Of a DNA stretch of 64,000 bases, positions 33,834 through 42,161 are shown piece by piece. The translations under genes were made by a program, and so were the position numbers. Source of the DNA: Bacteroidota bacterium (GTDB lineage Bacteria; Bacteroidota; Bacteroidia; Sphingobacteriales; Sphingobacteriaceae). The notes below the pieces were generated by a model that had not been told where the DNA came from, searched no databases, and worked only from the letters and a program-made list of their open reading frames with translations. The DNA lies in NCBI GenBank assembly GCA_023450085.1, contig JAEXHI010000002.1, positions 72,164 through 136,163 of the forward strand, written 5' to 3'. Each line of letters opens with the position of its first letter. Position 1 is the first letter of the stretch.

Positions 33834-34090
33834 GTCACCCCTTCAGGGTTGTTTATCCTTGCATTCGTGAATCTAGAAGAATGTCACCCTTTCAGGGTTT
33901 TAGATATAATGCTTTTAGTATCCATCATCGGTTTTTGAATTTGACCTCTTGCTGAAATTATAAGATGTCTTCCCAAATTTATCTCTATCCAGAAGTCTGA
34001 AAGACTGATATTATTCTAGCACTGGCATTATTCTAGGACGTTTTTGATGAAATCACGTCCGTTTATCCAAACCCCGAAGGGGTGACATAA
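33834..34090. repeat. Intergenic cluster of short hairpins with three-base loops
   Basis: No gene is seen. ATGTCACCC...TTCAGGGTT occurs twice directly (near 33834 and 33880) and once inverted near 34070 (AACCCCGAAGGGGTGACAT). ACCCT-TTC-AGGGT, ACCCC-GAA-GGGGT and AGTCT-GAA-AGACT are small perfect hairpins with trinucleotide loops. ATTATTCTAG appears twice near 34010-34035. Similar hairpins occur at 46947-47064. This looks like an interspersed palindromic repeat family. Confidence 0.6.
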
Positions 34091-34100
34091 ATTCCTAATA

Positions 34101-35150
34101 TCAGAAATAAACGTTCATGTAACTTTTCAGCGCATTAGCTATTTTTCCCGCAAAGGCAGGTCTTGTGCTATCGTTGGTTCTAACGCTCGAATTAAATTCC
34201 AACTGAAAACCTGAAATGGTTCCTCCATGTTTTGAACCATGACGGGCGGTATTGTATCCACCATCAAAATATTTGCCATCCGTAAAAATGGCTGTGTCGC
34301 CAGGCAATGGATAAGTGTTGCTTGGCGTTACCATGTAACCTAATTGGGCATTTAATAAGCTGCCGAATGCGTTGGTGCCTTTGATTAAACTGGTATGAGT
34401 AATGCCGCTACCCACCATTGCCCTAACACTTGATTGACTAGTTAAATTACCTAAGGTGTTAGTGTAAGTAGCAAGTTGGTATTTAGTGAGCATGTAGCCT
34501 ACTTCTGTCCTTTCTGGGGTATGTACTTGTCCATGGATATCGATAAATAGTCCAGAAGCATGATTGGCGTTAATAGTTGCTTTGGCGTCGTCAATAAACT
34601 CGTGAAACTTATCCCAAGCAGGTCCTGCATATATTCCACCTTGAGTGGCTACTTCTTTTCTCCTGTTGGCATCTAGTTTTGAGCGATGAAGATGATTAAT
34701 GATGAGATGGGGTCTTTTGCCTGTTTTGATGCGAACTGAATCAGCAATGGCAATGGCTAGTTCTTTGGTTTTGGTATCGGCCAGATCTGAAAAGCTGGTG
34801 TCGGTGCTATATTGATCGTAAGGTAAGGTGCCATAAGTATAAGTTTCGGTTCTGTCTTTCATAAATGCCGGTCTGGTTCCTCCACCGTGTGGCGCAGCAA
34901 TGATTAACCTCGAATCTGCATCGCCGGCAATGTATTCAATTGCAAGAAAGCTCGATGTACCATTCGTTACATTGTACTTGTAGCTTACGCCTGGGGTATA
35001 GGTCGTTAGCATGGCCACTTGCCCTTCAGTACTTGAAACGAGCTTTTCGGCTTGAGCGTTTGCTAAATCAGCTTCGTTCTGTTTAGCGCACGAAAAAACT
35101 GTGAGCTCCATTACGGCAACTACAGCTAGCATTTTTAAGTTTCTTTTCAT
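34101..35150 (-). CDS. N-formylglutamate amidohydrolase-like lipoprotein
   Basis: A 349-residue lipoprotein with lipobox VFSCAKQN. The catalytic-looking part has IIAAPHGGGTRPAFMKDR, RPHLIINHLHRSKLDANRRK, FIDIHGQVHTPERTEVGYML and GFQLEFNSSVR. This order (HGG, LHRSKLDxNR, DIHG, QLE) matches the N-formylglutamate amidohydrolase-type zinc carboxypeptidase fold. Because it is exported, histidine degradation is unlikely; the substrate may be an extracellular N-acyl peptide or amino acid. It lies alone, convergent with the beta-oxidation operon, and is separated from it by the hairpin cluster. Confidence 0.75.
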   Translation of the reverse strand: MKRNLKMLAVVAVMELTVFSCAKQNEADLANAQAEKLVSSTEGQVAMLTTYTPGVSYKYNVTNGTSSFLAIEYIAGDADSRLIIAAPHGGGTRPAFMKDRTETYTYGTLPYDQYSTDTSFSDLADTKTKELAIAIADSVRIKTGKRPHLIINHLHRSKLDANRRKEVATQGGIYAGPAWDKFHEFIDDAKATINANHASGLFIDIHGQVHTPERTEVGYMLTKYQLATYTNTLGNLTSQSSVRAMVGSGITHTSLIKGTNAFGSLLNAQLGYMVTPSNTYPLPGDTAIFTDGKYFDGGYNTARHGSKHGGTISGFQLEFNSSVRTNDSTRPAFAGKIANALKSYMNVYF

Positions 35151-35490
35151 TTTTTTTAAGTTTTAAGTTCTTATAGATGACTGATTTTAAGGCAAAAAGG
35201 ACCGAAAAGAGATTTTTTTGATGCTGCTATGGAGAATGGTTATCTGAATAAATTGTTGAAAAATAAATTGAAATTATTTCACTGACAATCAATGTGTTGT
35301 GGGTGTTTTTCGGTTTCTTAAAACCTGAAGTTTTACCGACTTGCCTGTTGTTTTTAAAAGCATTTTCTTTGATAAATTTTAAATCTAAACTCTATGAAAA
35401 TTCTTATCAAACTAAGTCTTGGATCTCTTTTAACGTTAGGCTTTATTCAAATAGTTTGGGATGGTAAAAGTGTGGTTAATTGATTGATCA
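35151..35490. other. Intergenic region upstream of the FKBP cluster
   Basis: Between divergent genes. AT-rich, with no repeat element. Besides the small frame at 35394-35483 nothing definite is visible; AAAAC-CTGAA-GTTTT near 35330 is a weak hairpin. Confidence 0.4.
35394..35483 (+). CDS. Possible 29-residue hydrophobic leader-like peptide
   Basis: ATG to TGA encoding MKILIKLSLGSLLTLGFIQI plus nine residues. It resembles a signal sequence, and in particular the N terminus of the secreted protein at 36679 (MKNLIKLGFALLLTLGIYS). It ends seven bases before the FKBP lipoprotein ATG. It may be a remnant of a lost secreted gene or a small membrane peptide; too short to decide. Confidence 0.3.
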   Translation: MKILIKLSLGSLLTLGFIQIVWDGKSVVN

Positions 35491-36429
35491 ATGAAGAATA
35501 AAAAATTAAAATATAAAGCCGCCATTTACTTGTTGGTGGTTCTCACTGTATTGACAGTTTTTATTTCTTGTAAAAAGGAATATGAAACAATTGAGGAATT
35601 AGATAATAGAAATATCAAAAGTTACAAAGAGACACATTCAAGTTTAACATTTACAGATGTTGATGGCTATAGTTATAGTATTACTGATTCTGGAATAGGC
35701 AGTACAGCAACCAACACCGATTCTGTTTTTTATTCTTATACTTTTAAGTCTACCTCAGGTAAGATTTATTACCAGACAAGTGATATCTCTATTTCAGGAA
35801 CTTTTTTAGGATATACAGATCGGTTTGCGATTGGGCGTTCAGTTTATACTTTTAAGCCAGTTAGAGAAGTACTAGGGAAATTAAAGAGAGGTGGAAAAGC
35901 AATACTTCTCCTGCCTTCCAGAATGGCCTTTGGTAAAAATGGATTGAGTAGTTTTGGAATAGGGTCAAACGAAACAATTATAGTAGAATTGGGACTGTAT
36001 AATTTCGAAAAAAGACATCAGGTTGATGCTTTTGAGACACAAACTTTTATTGCCAAAAATAACCTAACTTTTAACACCGATCCTACAGGCGTTAAATACA
36101 ATATTTCTACGCCAGGAACTGGAGCAGATATGATAAGTTTAACTACTACATTTGGCTGCAAGTACACTGGTAGATATTTAGATGGAACTATTTTTGAACA
36201 AGCGACTTCAGAAGTTACTCGTACATTAAATAAACTTGTGGATGGGTGGCAAGTTTTGATAGGTAGAGTTTCGGCAGGAGGAAAGATAAGGATAATTATC
36301 CCGTCAAATTTAGGATTTGGAAACACCCAAGATCCGACGAACTGGAAATATTATCCTTACAGAAATGTATATGCTAGTGATAGGGTGTTAGATTTTGAGA
36401 TAGAAATTACTAGCGTAACCAAAGATTAA
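35491..36429 (+). CDS. Two-domain FKBP-like lipoprotein, copy 1
   Basis: A 312-residue lipoprotein (lipobox VFISCKKEYET) with two FKBP-type peptidyl-prolyl isomerase-like domains. Domain 1 (about 50-175) is divergent but keeps PVREVLGKLKRGGKAILLLPSRMAFGKNG and GSNETIIVELGL. Domain 2 (about 195-310) has GRYLDGTIFEQ, DGWQVLIGRVSAGGKIRIIIPSNLGFG and VLDFEIEIT. Residues of the isomerase pocket are only partly kept, so activity is doubtful; a chaperone or binding role is possible. Its N-terminal two thirds is nearly the same as the protein at 37784, while domain 2 differs strongly. Related FKBP lipoproteins are found with gliding/T9SS genes in Bacteroidota, but none of those are adjacent. Confidence 0.82.
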   Translation: MKNKKLKYKAAIYLLVVLTVLTVFISCKKEYETIEELDNRNIKSYKETHSSLTFTDVDGYSYSITDSGIGSTATNTDSVFYSYTFKSTSGKIYYQTSDISISGTFLGYTDRFAIGRSVYTFKPVREVLGKLKRGGKAILLLPSRMAFGKNGLSSFGIGSNETIIVELGLYNFEKRHQVDAFETQTFIAKNNLTFNTDPTGVKYNISTPGTGADMISLTTTFGCKYTGRYLDGTIFEQATSEVTRTLNKLVDGWQVLIGRVSAGGKIRIIIPSNLGFGNTQDPTNWKYYPYRNVYASDRVLDFEIEITSVTKD

Positions 36430-36623
36430 AGTTTTGGTAGTTTTTGCTTATAAGCCCAAGCAAAGAGATGTCTTATACAAAATATAGCTATTAATGTTTA
36501 TAAGCTACAGTTGACGCCTTGTTATAATTTTCTATGAATTTAACAAGAAATGAGAAAATTTTGCACAAAAATGCTTTGGGTAACTGTTTGGTATATAGCG
36601 TTATAGCTGTGTTCTGTAGACTA

Positions 36624-36654
36624 TTGCTTCTTGATTTTATATTGGTTTTCTTTG
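36624..36654 (+). promoter_or_regulatory. Candidate promoter of the 36679 gene
   Basis: TTG at 36624-36626, 20 bp, then TTTCTTTG at 36647-36654, one base from TAnnTTTG. It lies 24 bp before the ATG. Confidence 0.4.
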
Positions 36655-36678
36655 CCGAAATTTTAAACACAAAGTAAT

Positions 36679-37221
36679 ATGAAAAACTTAATTAAACTTG
36701 GTTTTGCCCTGTTGTTGACCTTGGGCATTTATTCAAACAGTTTCGGTCAGTGGTGGGCGGAACCCGTGCCAGCTGGAAAAATTCCTATTCATCGTATTGT
36801 AAATATCTCTACTGGAAGACACTTGCTATGCAGCACTCTTGAGGCAAAAAATTTAACTACATCTTCTGGCACTGCTTGGATATATGAAAGTAAACTTGGC
36901 TATTTGCGCGACAATAGTGCTTTAGGGATTCCTGTTTATAGATTTTATAGGCATGCAAGTAAAGCTCATTTTTTTTCTACAAATTCTACACCACCTAGTG
37001 GGTATGTATCAGAAGGAATAATAGGTTATACCTCGACAGATCCTATTCCTGCAAATCCTTGCGATGCTGATTCTATGGTTTGCTCAAAAGTAGCTGTCTT
37101 TAGATATGCTCGACTTACTGGTTGGAGTGGCCATGTTTACACGAATAGATATTCAGAATTAGGTGCTGGTAATTCGACATGGCTTTATGAAGGGCCGGTA
37201 TTTTGGTTGGATGCTTTTTAG
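36679..37221 (+). CDS. Secreted DUF5648-like repeat protein
   Basis: A 180-residue protein with signal peptide (MKNLIKLGFALLLTLGIYSNSFGQ). The mature part has two related units typical of DUF5648-type proteins: VYRFYRHASKAHFFSTNSTPPSGYVSEGIIGYTS, and VFRYARLTGWSGHVYTNRYSELGAGNSTWLYEGPVFW. Two cysteines (NPCDADSMVCSK) between the units may form a disulfide. The function of this family is not established; it occurs in secreted and surface proteins. It lies between the FKBP lipoprotein genes, with its own promoter-like sequence and a strong terminator, so it is probably transcribed alone. Confidence 0.72.
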   Translation: MKNLIKLGFALLLTLGIYSNSFGQWWAEPVPAGKIPIHRIVNISTGRHLLCSTLEAKNLTTSSGTAWIYESKLGYLRDNSALGIPVYRFYRHASKAHFFSTNSTPPSGYVSEGIIGYTSTDPIPANPCDADSMVCSKVAVFRYARLTGWSGHVYTNRYSELGAGNSTWLYEGPVFWLDAF

Positions 37222-37238
37222 AAAATTATTTTTATAAG

Positions 37239-37270
37239 TGAAAGAGCTCGAATATTTCGAGCTCTTTTCA
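37239..37270. terminator. Intrinsic terminator after the DUF5648-like gene
   Basis: AAAGAGCTCGAA (37241-37252) and TTCGAGCTCTTT (37256-37267) are exact inverted copies around a three-base loop, followed by TCATTTG. The stem is long and compact. Confidence 0.85.
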
Positions 37271-37291
37271 TTTGTTAAAATTGGTTAAAAA

Positions 37292-37322
37292 TTGTAGCAT
37301 CGGCTTTAAAAGTTTATTTTTG
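37292..37322 (+). promoter_or_regulatory. Promoter four bases before the FKBP lipoprotein ATG
   Basis: TTG at 37292-37294, a 20-bp spacer and a perfect TATTTTTG at 37315-37322. It ends four bases before ATG 37327, predicting a leaderless or near-leaderless mRNA. Confidence 0.65.
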
Positions 37323-37326
37323 CTGA

Positions 37327-37794
37327 ATGAAGTTAAACGTAAAATGTTTACTCGTGTTTTTTTTAGCTGTGGTAACGCTAAGTTCATGTAGTAAAGACGA
37401 TTATAATGCAGAGGAGCAAGCAAAAAAAGACGATGCCTTAATTGTTGATTTTATTGCTAAAAATAATATTCAAGCAACAAAACACAGTTCAGGGTTATAT
37501 TACCAAATCATAACACCAGGAACAGGTGCTAGTGTAACAGCTGCTTCTACCGTAGGGGTTAATTATGTTGGCAAATTTTTAAATGGCTCCCAGTTTGAAA
37601 AATCAGAAGCTATTGTCACTTTTCCTTTAAGCCAAGTAATACAAGGTTGGACCATTGGCGTACCTTTAATTAAAGTGGGTGGCCGCATTCGTTTAATTAT
37701 TCCTTCGGGTTTGGCTTATGGCAATAGGGCTCAAGGACCTATCGCTAAAAACACTGTCTTAGATTTTACTATCGATTTGATAAATGCACAATAA
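37327..37794 (+). CDS. FKBP-type peptidyl-prolyl cis-trans isomerase lipoprotein
   Basis: A 155-residue lipoprotein (lipobox LSSCSKDD) with one complete FKBP domain. It reads GLYYQIITPGTGASVTAASTVGVNYVGKFLNGSQFEKS, then VIQGWTIGVPLIKVGGRIRLIIPSGLAYGNRA and VLDFTIDLI. The pocket motifs VIxGW and IPxxLAYG are intact, so isomerase activity is likely, unlike the two-domain neighbours. It acts in the envelope, presumably helping exported proteins fold. Its stop overlaps the possible start of the next gene (37784), so the two form an operon. Confidence 0.92.
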   Translation: MKLNVKCLLVFFLAVVTLSSCSKDDYNAEEQAKKDDALIVDFIAKNNIQATKHSSGLYYQIITPGTGASVTAASTVGVNYVGKFLNGSQFEKSEAIVTFPLSQVIQGWTIGVPLIKVGGRIRLIIPSGLAYGNRAQGPIAKNTVLDFTIDLINAQ

Positions 37795-38695
37795 GAACTT
37801 AATGTATAAAACCCACACTTATTTGTTGGCACTTTTTACAGTGTTAACGATTTTTACTTCTTGTAAAAAAGAGTATGAAACCACTGAGGAGTTAGATAAT
37901 AGAAATATTAAAAATTATAAAGATGCCCATTCCAACTTGACTTTTGTGGATGTTGATGGGTATAGTTATAGTATTACGGATCCGGGAACAGGTAGTTCGG
38001 TCGTAAATACTGATTCTGTTTATTATTCCTATGCTTTTAAATCTACTTCAGGCACGGTTTATAATCAAACTAATGATTTGTCTATCTCAGGAACTCTTTT
38101 AGGTTATACAGATCGATTTGCAATTGGAGGAAAGGTTTATAGTTTTTCTCCTGTGAGGGAAGTTTTAGGGAAATTAAAGCGAGGAGGAAAAGCTACTGTT
38201 CTTCTCCCTTCAAGAATGGCTTTTGGTAAAAATGGATTGAGTAATTTTGGAATAGGTTCAAATGAAACTATAGTAGTTGAACTTGGATTGTATAGCTTTG
38301 AAAAAAGGCATCAGGTTGATGCTTTTGAGATTCAGACTTTTGTAACAAAAAACAATCTTACTTTAACTACTGATCCTACTGGCGTTAAATATAGCGTGTC
38401 AACTCCAGGTACTGGTGCAGATATTATTGGGCCACATACAACTTTTGTTTGTAATTATACTCTTAGAGATTTGCAAGGAGTTGTTTTTCAATCAGGGAGT
38501 GCGGTAACCTTGAGGCTAGGAGAAGTGATACCCGGGTTTGCTATAATCGGAGGAAAGCTTTCTGTAGGTGGAAAAATGAGGATGATAATTCCTTCTATAT
38601 TGGGATATGGACCCGCAGGTAGTAGCGATGGACTTATACCTCCAAATACAGTATTAGATTATGATGTCGAAATCACTAGTGTAACTAAAGACTAA
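37784..38695 (+). CDS. Two-domain FKBP-like lipoprotein, copy 2
   Basis: A 303-residue paralogue of the protein at 35491, with lipobox IFTSCKKEYET. The first ~210 residues are nearly the same: EELDNRNIK, VDGYSYSITD, GYTDRFAIG, EVLGKLKRGGKA, FEKRHQVDAFE. The second FKBP domain differs: CNYTLRDLQGVVFQS, GEVIPGFAIIGGKLSVGGKMRMIIPSILGYGPAG, VLDYDVEITSVTKD, and is closer to a normal FKBP. The start is ATG 37784, overlapping the previous gene by 11 bp, or ATG 37802 six codons later; both precede the leader. It is co-transcribed with the single-domain isomerase. Confidence 0.83.
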   Translation: MHNKNLMYKTHTYLLALFTVLTIFTSCKKEYETTEELDNRNIKNYKDAHSNLTFVDVDGYSYSITDPGTGSSVVNTDSVYYSYAFKSTSGTVYNQTNDLSISGTLLGYTDRFAIGGKVYSFSPVREVLGKLKRGGKATVLLPSRMAFGKNGLSNFGIGSNETIVVELGLYSFEKRHQVDAFEIQTFVTKNNLTLTTDPTGVKYSVSTPGTGADIIGPHTTFVCNYTLRDLQGVVFQSGSAVTLRLGEVIPGFAIIGGKLSVGGKMRMIIPSILGYGPAGSSDGLIPPNTVLDYDVEITSVTKD

Positions 38696-38701
38696 AATAT
38701 T

Positions 38702-38727
38702 AAAGCCAGCAATTAGCTGGCTTTTTC
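38702..38727. terminator. Terminator shared by convergent genes
   Basis: AAAGCCAGC (38702-38710) and GCTGGCTTT (38716-38724) are exact inverted copies around AATTA, followed by a T-run. It overlaps the last codons of the photolyase gene on the other strand. Confidence 0.85.
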
Positions 38728-40119
38728 ATTTAATGCTTTTTTGTAGCTCTCTAAAGCTCTATTTCGAGCAAACTCATGATTTACAATAGGAACAGGAACG
38801 ATAGCTTTTTGATATTCGGGAGCCCATTTAAAAACATATTCCATTTTAGGATCAAATTTTTTGAGCTGTAGTTCGGGATTAAACACCCTAAAATACGGCG
38901 CTGCATCGTTACCGCTCCCACAGGCCCATTGCCAACCTCCTACGTTACTGGCCTGCTCGTAATCTAAAAGTTTTTCAGCAAAATAAGCTTCGCCCCAACG
39001 CCAATCAATAAGTAAATGCTTACATAAAAAGCTGGCCACAACCATGCGTACGCGGTTGTGCATAAAGCCAGTTTGGTTCAGTTCACGCATGCCTGCATCT
39101 ACCAAAGGGTAACCTGTTTCTCCTTTGCACCAAAGCTCAAATTCTTTTTCATTGTTTCGCCAGTTGATCTTATCGTAATCAGGTTTAAAGGAGGTATTAA
39201 TGGTTTTTGGAAAGTGCCATAAAATCATCATGTAAAAATCTCGCCAAGCCAATTCAGATACCCACTTGTCGGCTTTTTGAGCAAGTGCTTCGCTAACCAC
39301 TTCTCTAATGCTTACCGTACCAAAACGGAGGTGCAAGCCAAGTTTGGTGGTGGCGTTTTTGGCTGGATAATCCCTGTATTTTTCGTAGCCATCTAATTTT
39401 TCCTTGAAATGGTTAGATGGGAATTGAACACTACTACTTGAAAAACCAATAGCTTCTAAGGAAGGGAACTTGAATTTTCCTCCCCATGCCCCCTCAGGGA
39501 GGGGGACAGGTAAATCGCCATCTATATTCCCTTGGAATGGATTAGAGAGAAGGCTATCTATTTGGTGTAAGTTTTTAAAATATTTTGCAGTAGGATAGGG
39601 CTTTAAGTAAAAGGGGTTAAGTTTTAACTGCCATTGCTTATAATAAGGAGTAAAAACAGTATAAGGGGTTCCGTCTGCTTTTTTAACCTCATCTTTTTCA
39701 AAAATCACTTGGTCCTTATAGCTATGAAAGTCTATACCATTTTGTTTAAGTAGATCGGCTATTTCTTGATCTCGCTTTCTGGCATAAGGTTCATAGTCAT
39801 GGTTGGTGTAAACGGCCTTTACATTAAATTCACTAATGATTTCTTCCCAAGTCTTTTGTGGTGTTTGAAATTTTACGAGTAGCCGTGACCCTTTGTCCAT
39901 CAGCTGTTCATTAATCTTTATTAGTTGTTGATGGATAAAATCTACTCTTGCATCTTTCTTATTCTCCAAGCGATCTAAAATGTTAGGATCGAAGATGAAA
40001 ACAACCAGTACAGGGTAACCAGAGGTAAGGGCATAGTATAAAGCTGCATTGTCCTGTAGTCTTAAATCTCTTCTTAGCCAGCAAATACTGATGGGCTGCG
40101 CATTATTTTTTTTGCTCAT
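38713..40119 (-). CDS. phrB: Deoxyribodipyrimidine photolyase (cryptochrome/photolyase class I)
   Basis: A 468-residue DNA repair flavoprotein that uses light to split pyrimidine dimers. The N-terminal antenna-binding domain starts ICWLRRDLRLQDNAALYYAL. The FAD-binding domain shows TTKLGLHLRFGTVSIREV, WVSELAWRDFYMMILWHFP and GYPLVDAGMRELNQTGFMHNRVRMVVASFLCKHLLIDWRWGEAYFAEKLLDYEQASNVGGWQWACGSGNDAAPYFRVFNP, with the conserved Trp and Asn residues. Residues 192-215 form an unusual Pro/Gly-rich insert (DLPVPLPEGAWGG) whose DNA is a palindrome (39489-39505), suggesting an in-frame repeat insertion. The start overlaps the upstream TIGR01777 gene by 17 bp, so the two are coupled. Confidence 0.95.
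   Translation of the reverse strand: MSKKNNAQPISICWLRRDLRLQDNAALYYALTSGYPVLVVFIFDPNILDRLENKKDARVDFIHQQLIKINEQLMDKGSRLLVKFQTPQKTWEEIISEFNVKAVYTNHDYEPYARKRDQEIADLLKQNGIDFHSYKDQVIFEKDEVKKADGTPYTVFTPYYKQWQLKLNPFYLKPYPTAKYFKNLHQIDSLLSNPFQGNIDGDLPVPLPEGAWGGKFKFPSLEAIGFSSSSVQFPSNHFKEKLDGYEKYRDYPAKNATTKLGLHLRFGTVSIREVVSEALAQKADKWVSELAWRDFYMMILWHFPKTINTSFKPDYDKINWRNNEKEFELWCKGETGYPLVDAGMRELNQTGFMHNRVRMVVASFLCKHLLIDWRWGEAYFAEKLLDYEQASNVGGWQWACGSGNDAAPYFRVFNPELQLKKFDPKMEYVFKWAPEYQKAIVPVPIVNHEFARNRALESYKKALNEKAS
39489..39505. repeat. Palindrome inside the photolyase coding region
   Basis: CCCCCTC-AGG-GAGGGGG is a perfect 7-bp dyad with a three-base loop, in a locally GC-rich stretch (about 39476-39515) unlike the rest of the gene. 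It encodes the PLPEGAWGG insert. Confidence 0.7.
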
Positions 40120-41017
40120 AAATAGCGGTCAAGGCATTTTCGAGGGTCAAATATCTGAATTGAAAACCAGTATTCAAGATTTTTTGAGCGGAGGTGTTGT
40201 TGCTAATTAAGGGAAGGATACTCATCTCTCCCAAAATCAATTTTAAAACGAACTTGGGAACATTCACTGGCCAAACAGGTTTGTGCAAAGTTTTGGCTAA
40301 TGTTTTGGTAAAAGTACTATTGGTGACAGGTGAAGGTGCAGTAGCGTTATAAGCATCAAATAACAAAGGATCTTCAATGGCTTTAAGGTAGATGTTTACC
40401 AAATCATCTATATGTATCCAAGGCATCCATTGTTGGCCAGTACCTAAGGCTGCACCTACAAAATTTTTAATTGGTTTTGCCATGGTCGCTAAAGCCCCGC
40501 CCTTGGCGCTTAGTACAATGCCTGTTCTTAGCTTTACTACTCTAATTCCTAGCGCAATGCCTTGGTCTGCTGCCTTTTCCCAAAGGATGCAGCACTCGGC
40601 CAAAAAATCGTGGCCAGGCAAGCTTTCTTCATCTAAAATCTCATCGGCTCTGTCGCCATAATAGCCTACGCCCGAAGCGGAGAGGTAAGCCTCTACGGGG
40701 CTATTGGTTTCTTTAATTGCTTTAAAGAGAAGCTCAGTAGATTTTACCCTACTATCAATAATCTGTTGTTTGCGTTGCTGGCTCCAAGGTTTGTCGGCAA
40801 TGCCTTCTCCGGCTAAATTAATTACAGTATCTATTCCTTTGAAGGCATCATGGTCTATCTGTTGCCTATCAATATCCCACATAAAAACTTTGATTCCTGC
40901 TTTTTGTATAGGTTTCCTCGCTAAAATACTTACCTGATGTCCTTTTGCTTGCAGTTGTACAACCAGTTCTTGACCTATTAAGCCAGTGGCACCTGCAATG
41001 AGAATATTTTTTGCCAT
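40103..41017 (-). CDS. TIGR01777-family (YfcH-like) NAD(P)-dependent epimerase
   Basis: A 304-residue short-chain-dehydrogenase/epimerase-fold protein. It starts with the nucleotide-binding loop ILIAGATGLIGQELVVQLQAKGH. Family marks are VINLAGEGIADKPWSQQRKQQIIDSRVKST, LSASGVGYYGD, IRVVKLRTGIVLSAKGGAL and MPWIHIDDLVNIYLKAIED, ending in the DUF1731-type tail VPKFVLKLILGEMS. The biological substrate of YfcH proteins is unknown. It is the upstream gene of an overlapping pair with photolyase (17 bp), suggesting joint expression, perhaps under light or oxidative stress. Confidence 0.92.
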   Translation of the reverse strand: MAKNILIAGATGLIGQELVVQLQAKGHQVSILARKPIQKAGIKVFMWDIDRQQIDHDAFKGIDTVINLAGEGIADKPWSQQRKQQIIDSRVKSTELLFKAIKETNSPVEAYLSASGVGYYGDRADEILDEESLPGHDFLAECCILWEKAADQGIALGIRVVKLRTGIVLSAKGGALATMAKPIKNFVGAALGTGQQWMPWIHIDDLVNIYLKAIEDPLLFDAYNATAPSPVTNSTFTKTLAKTLHKPVWPVNVPKFVLKLILGEMSILPLISNNTSAQKILNTGFQFRYLTLENALTAIYEQKK

Positions 41018-41066
41018 ATCAACTAAACCCTAAATTAGGGAATTAGTTTTAATGAAGCGGGTTGTC

Positions 41067-41873
41067 CTACTTTTTTGTATACTTCTTAAAAAAATCAATA
41101 ATAGTTTGATTGGCATTTCTAGGGTATTCATGTCCGCCACTATGTAAGAAAATGATAACGTCATTGCCATTTTTGCCCGCGTACAAGGTGGCGTTGCTAT
41201 CTAATTTTACTCCATCTGAGCTGCAGCCATTTACTGTTAGTACCTTGTTGTAGGTTGCTTTTTGCAAAAATGGTTTTACCAATGGATCTGCTTCGCCCAT
41301 GAGATGTAATGCTGGTTTGGGTGTCAGTTCGCCCCTTAGCTTTCCGGCAGCGGTAGCAGTTGGCGCAAAGGCGGCAAACTCATTAGCTCTTGTTGCCCAA
41401 AGCAGATAGGTAAAACCACCGCCGTTTGAATGCCCAGTGGCATAAATGTGGTTGTTGTCAACTTTATAATCGGTTTTGAGCGTTTTGAGCATGGCGTCAA
41501 AAAACTGTAAATCTCTATTTTTATCGGTTTCACTATTCATTACCCAGCCGCTTTTTTTGCCTTCAGGGTCTGTAAGCATACCTGGCGTATTCAATCCTTG
41601 TGGACAAATGAAAATGGCTTCTGGCCAAAGTTTTTCAAAGCCTCTTGTTCTGTACATATTGAGCATGGTGCCTCCATGGCCATGGAAAGCGAAAATAACT
41701 GGGGTAGGTTTGCTCTTAGCAGTGGCGGGAATATAAACCAAAGCTTTTCTAACTTCGCCGTTAATAGTCCATTCCATTGTTTTTGGGCTGCTATCTTGAG
41801 CCATGGCCGATAATAGCGAAGTGAACATGAACAACGCCAATAACTGGATTTTAAAATAGTGTTTTGCTTGCAT
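41067..41873 (-). CDS. Secreted PHB-depolymerase/LpqC-type alpha/beta-hydrolase esterase
   Basis: The frame begins at 41900, but ATG 41873 (MQAKHYFKIQLLALFMFTSLLSAMAQ) gives a proper signal peptide, so 268 residues is chosen. The fold marks are VIFAFHGHGGTMLNMYR (oxyanion region), the nucleophile elbow ATGHSNGGGFTYLLW, the acid in LMGEADPLVKPF and the histidine in FLHSGGHEYP. Enzymes of this class cleave polyhydroxybutyrate, feruloyl or acetyl esters of plant polysaccharides; no carbohydrate gene lies adjacent to choose between them. It stands alone on its strand. Confidence 0.87.
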   Translation of the reverse strand: MQAKHYFKIQLLALFMFTSLLSAMAQDSSPKTMEWTINGEVRKALVYIPATAKSKPTPVIFAFHGHGGTMLNMYRTRGFEKLWPEAIFICPQGLNTPGMLTDPEGKKSGWVMNSETDKNRDLQFFDAMLKTLKTDYKVDNNHIYATGHSNGGGFTYLLWATRANEFAAFAPTATAAGKLRGELTPKPALHLMGEADPLVKPFLQKATYNKVLTVNGCSSDGVKLDSNATLYAGKNGNDVIIFLHSGGHEYPRNANQTIIDFFKKYTKK

Positions 41874-42148
41874 ACCCCATAGAGTAGTATTTGTAAGCAA
41901 GGTTTAAATGCTTTTTTTATTTTGGATGAATAAGTTTTGAATGAAGGCCCGTTGTTGTTTCGATTACTAAGTCAAAGAAAGCTAATTGATACGGTGATAA
42001 CACCAACTAGAGGGGTGATGGTTATAGGAGAATTTAACCCTTGCAGGTTTCGAAAATCTAAAGGTTTGGCCATTGAAAACGTCAAAATAGCTTCAAATAA
42101 CGGTTTTTGCTTAAACAATAGCCAATTAAAAACGTTAGTTTTACAAGA

Positions 42149-42156
42149 TACTTTTT
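42149..42156 (+). promoter_or_regulatory. Possible -7 box TACTTTTT before the second 2-hydroxyacid dehydrogenase
   Basis: One base from TAnnTTTG, ending five bases before ATG 42162, the same spacing as at 14678, 20336 and 37315. Confidence 0.3.
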
Positions 42157-42161
42157 AGGTT

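Noticed and set aside
41937..42158. 73-codon frame with TTG start upstream of the second 2-hydroxyacid dehydrogenase
   Set aside because: No family resemblance, no ATG, and its end contains the candidate promoter of the next gene.
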